A DNA stretch of 8,194 nucleotides, taken from the NCBI GenBank assembly GCA_025352435.1, contig JANXTN010000067.1, positions 1 through 8,194 on the forward strand, given 5' to 3'. Made by a program: the position numbers and the translations under genes. Below the pieces are notes generated by a model. It was not told the DNA's origin, did no database searches, and saw nothing but the letters and a program-made list of their open reading frames with translations. Below are positions 6,996 through 8,194 of this stretch, one piece after another (the stretch's first letter is position 1; every line of letters begins with the position of its first letter). This DNA is from Ferruginibacter sp. GTDB taxonomy: Bacteria; Bacteroidota; Bacteroidia; Chitinophagales; Chitinophagaceae.

Positions 6996-7209
6996 AACCA
7001 CAAAGACGCTAAGGCGCAAAGGAGCACAAAGAGTTTGTACTCTGCGGAAACTCTTTTAAATCATTTGCTCTGCGGTTATTTTAACCACGAAGACGCTAAG
7101 GCGCAAAAGGAACGCAAAAGTTTTCTACTCTGCGGAAACGCTTTTAACTGATTTTCTCTGCGGTGAAATATGGCTCGCAAAGACGACAAGGAGCAAAGGG
7201 CACAAAGGT
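6996..7209 (+). repeat. Tandem ~87-bp palindromic repeats (two full copies, one partial)
   Basis: Copy A spans 6996-7077 and copy B 7083-7165, with an offset of 87-88 bp. A decayed third start lies at 7173-7209. Each full copy opens AACCAC(A/G)AAGACGCTAAGG and closes with CTCTGCGGT, roughly the inverse of the opening. In the middle of copy A, AAAGAGTTT (7028-7036) and AAACTCTTT (7048-7056) are perfect inverted arms around an 11-nt loop containing CTCTGCGG. Copy B keeps a similar hairpin and the same loop motif. CTCTGCGG appears at 7040, 7068, 7128 and 7156. The array starts 8 bp after the membrane-protein stop codon. It could shape the 3' end of that transcript. The same family occurs inverted at 3229-3456. 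Confidence 0.85.
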
Positions 7210-7215
7210 TTTCGA

Positions 7216-7303
7216 GGGAGGGGAATTGATCCCAACAATATTATGAATATATCAACAAAATGAAACTTGAATTTGGTAAATGTTGATTAAAAAACAAAAG
7301 CTG
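7216..7303. other. Non-coding AT-rich spacer
   Basis: No gene is supportable here. A perfect 7-bp inverted repeat, ATCAACA (7251-7257) with TGTTGAT (7281-7287), and a short GGGA/TCCC dyad (7221-7233) are present, but neither is distinctive. The only ATG frames are a few codons long. It separates the palindromic repeats from the candidate structured RNA. Confidence 0.5.
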
Positions 7304-7425
7304 AAACTCTAGCCCCGATAGAAGTGGCTACCACGCTGAAGAATTGTGCGTGGGCATTGTGGCGGAGTAATAACGTATAGCGGGACCGAGGGTGAGTAAG
7401 GGTTTGCTGGTGAGCTTCTAAAAAA
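7304..7425 (+). ncRNA. Candidate structured RNA element (Flavo-1-like, unconfirmed)
   Basis: The segment is more GC-rich than its surroundings and shows no coding frame. It opens CTCTAGCCCCGATAGAAGTGG (two parts, 7307-7326) and later has TATAGCGGGA (7376-7385), ending GAGCTTCTAAAAAA (7412-7425). Between these is a perfect 6-bp hairpin, CCACGC (7331-7336) with GCGTGG (7348-7353). CCCG (7314-7317) can pair with CGGG (7381-7384), and AAGCT (7298-7302) with AGCTT (7413-7417). From memory, 'AGCCCCGATAGAAGNGG ... hairpin ... TAGCGGGA' recurs between Bacteroidota genes and may correspond to the Flavo-1 RNA motif. I could not test this. The strand is chosen by that resemblance. Its role is unknown. 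Confidence 0.4.
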
Positions 7426-7479
7426 GTAATTGGGAATTTGGAATTGGGCTTTATAACGTAAATTCCTCTCCAAATTCCT
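7420..7479 (-). terminator. hmgA: Possible terminator of the homogentisate dioxygenase gene
   Basis: GGAATTTGGA (7433-7442) and TCCAAATTCC (7469-7478) are perfect 10-bp inverted arms. Read on the minus strand, a run of T (7425-7420) follows about 7 nt after the stem, 30-85 bp beyond the stop codon at 7506. The long loop (26 nt) and the gap before the T-run weaken the case. The arms belong to an ATTCC-rich short-period repeat covering about 7430-7500, so the dyad could simply be a by-product of that repeat. Confidence 0.35.
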
Positions 7480-7505
7480 TATTCCTTATCCCTAATTCCA
7501 TATGC

Positions 7506-8194
7506 CTACTCCGCCCAGCTCATCACATATCCATCGTTTTCAATTTCAATAGCGTATTGTGTAAGTTTTAAAGGCTTAAAAGTATCTACCATTACGGCGA
7601 GTTCTTTTGTTTCGGTTTTGCCTATACTCTTTTCTGCGAGGCCGGGGTGTGGACCATGTGGAATACCGCCGGGATGCAATGTTATCATACCTCGGGTTAC
7701 ATGCTTGCGGCTCATAAAATCGCCATCTACATAATAGAGTAATTCATCACTGTCAATGTTACTGTGGTTGTATGGTGCAGGGATGGAAAGTGGATGATAA
7801 TCGTACAACCTTGGCACAAAGGAACAAATAACAAATGCATCGGTTTCAAAAGTCTGGTGCACGGGTGGCGGCTGGTGCACACGGCCGGTGATGGGTTCAA
7901 AATCGTGTATGGAAAATGCAAATGGATAGCAGCAACCATCCCAGCCGATCACATCAAAAGGATGCGTGCCATAATGAATGCCATACAACATTCCCTGCTT
8001 TTTTGTTTTGATGATGAAGTCGCCTTTTTCATCGTGTGTCTGCAGGTTTTCGGGTGTGCGAATATCTCTCTCACAATATGGAGAATGCTCCATGAGTTGC
8101 CCGTATTTACTCAAATATCTTTTTGGATAACGGATGGGCGCATGAGATTCTACAATAAACAAACGGTTTATTTCTGTATCAAAATGTATCTGGT
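7506..8194 (-). CDS. hmgA: Homogentisate 1,2-dioxygenase, C-terminal part (gene runs off the right edge)
   Basis: An Fe(II) ring-cleaving enzyme that opens homogentisate to maleylacetoacetate in tyrosine and phenylalanine breakdown. The frame is open to the window edge: residues before the apparent TTG at 8162 read IHFDTEINR and continue the family sequence, so the true start is outside. About 229 residues of an expected ~380-390 are present. Conserved blocks, numbered from that TTG codon, are FIVESHAPI (2-10), EHSPYCERDIR (25-35), GWDGCCYPFAF (73-83), PPPVHQTFE (98-106), PYNHSNIDSDELLYY (130-144) and HPGGIPHGPHPG (163-174). His133, Glu140 and His169 are the likely iron ligands, and His102 a candidate catalytic histidine, by position relative to known dioxygenases. 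No frameshift is seen. It is transcribed towards the sigma/membrane pair. Substrate is inferred from family similarity. Confidence 0.87.
   Translation of the reverse strand, partial: QIHFDTEINRLFIVESHAPIRYPKRYLSKYGQLMEHSPYCERDIRTPENLQTHDEKGDFIIKTKKQGMLYGIHYGTHPFDVIGWDGCCYPFAFSIHDFEPITGRVHQPPPVHQTFETDAFVICSFVPRLYDYHPLSIPAPYNHSNIDSDELLYYVDGDFMSRKHVTRGMITLHPGGIPHGPHPGLAEKSIGKTETKELAVMVDTFKPLKLTQYAIEIENDGYVMSWAE

Noticed and set aside
6996..7209. CRISPR array
   Set aside because: The repeated units themselves are ~87 bp with internal palindromes and decay between copies. There are no short constant repeats separated by unique spacers, and no cas genes.
7243..7263. Six-codon ATG frame (MNISTK)
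   Set aside because: Too short, no coding signature, and no context to suggest a leader peptide.
7506..8162. A complete 218-residue protein starting at a TTG (8162)
   Set aside because: The frame stays open to 8194 and the upstream residues (IHFDTEINR) fit homogentisate dioxygenase, so this is a partial gene and the TTG is an internal leucine codon.

Overview
The window looks like ordinary chromosome of a Bacteroidota member, most likely a Chitinophagaceae-type soil or freshwater bacterium. This rests on several things: the AT-rich composition, A/T-rich leaders without Shine-Dalgarno sequences, a fused ThrA followed by thrB and thrC, an ECF sigma factor paired with a small membrane protein, and intergenic repeat families that I recall as common in this phylum. 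No sequence search was run, so the family-level placement is inference.

Layout: (1) 97-504, minus strand: a 135-residue protein of unknown function with a clear intrinsic terminator. (2) 505-772: a divergent intergenic region that would form the thrA leader. It holds two sizeable inverted repeats, a T-run and a tiny Thr-rich reading frame. (3) 773-5815, plus strand: thrA (aspartokinase-homoserine dehydrogenase), thrB (homoserine kinase) and thrC (threonine synthase). Together with aspartate-semialdehyde dehydrogenase, encoded elsewhere, these enzymes convert aspartate to threonine. The gaps inside this set (247 and 116 bp) are unusually wide for an operon and are filled with repeated sequence. 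(4) 5904-6988, plus strand: an ECF sigma factor and, 2 bp later, a four-helix membrane protein that may be its regulator. (5) 6989-7505: a 517-bp non-coding block with two and a half tandem copies of an ~87-bp palindromic repeat, a possible structured RNA element, and a short-period repeat that may terminate the next gene. (6) 7506 to the right edge, minus strand: the C-terminal part of homogentisate 1,2-dioxygenase, running off the window.

The coding content is conventional. The points most worth a second look are non-coding. A hairpin-bearing repeat family occurs in opposite orientations in the thrA-thrB gap and downstream of the sigma/membrane pair. A candidate structured RNA lies at about 7304-7425. 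The thrA leader may contain an attenuator. I found no defence system, CRISPR array, tRNA, rRNA, transposase or integrase gene.
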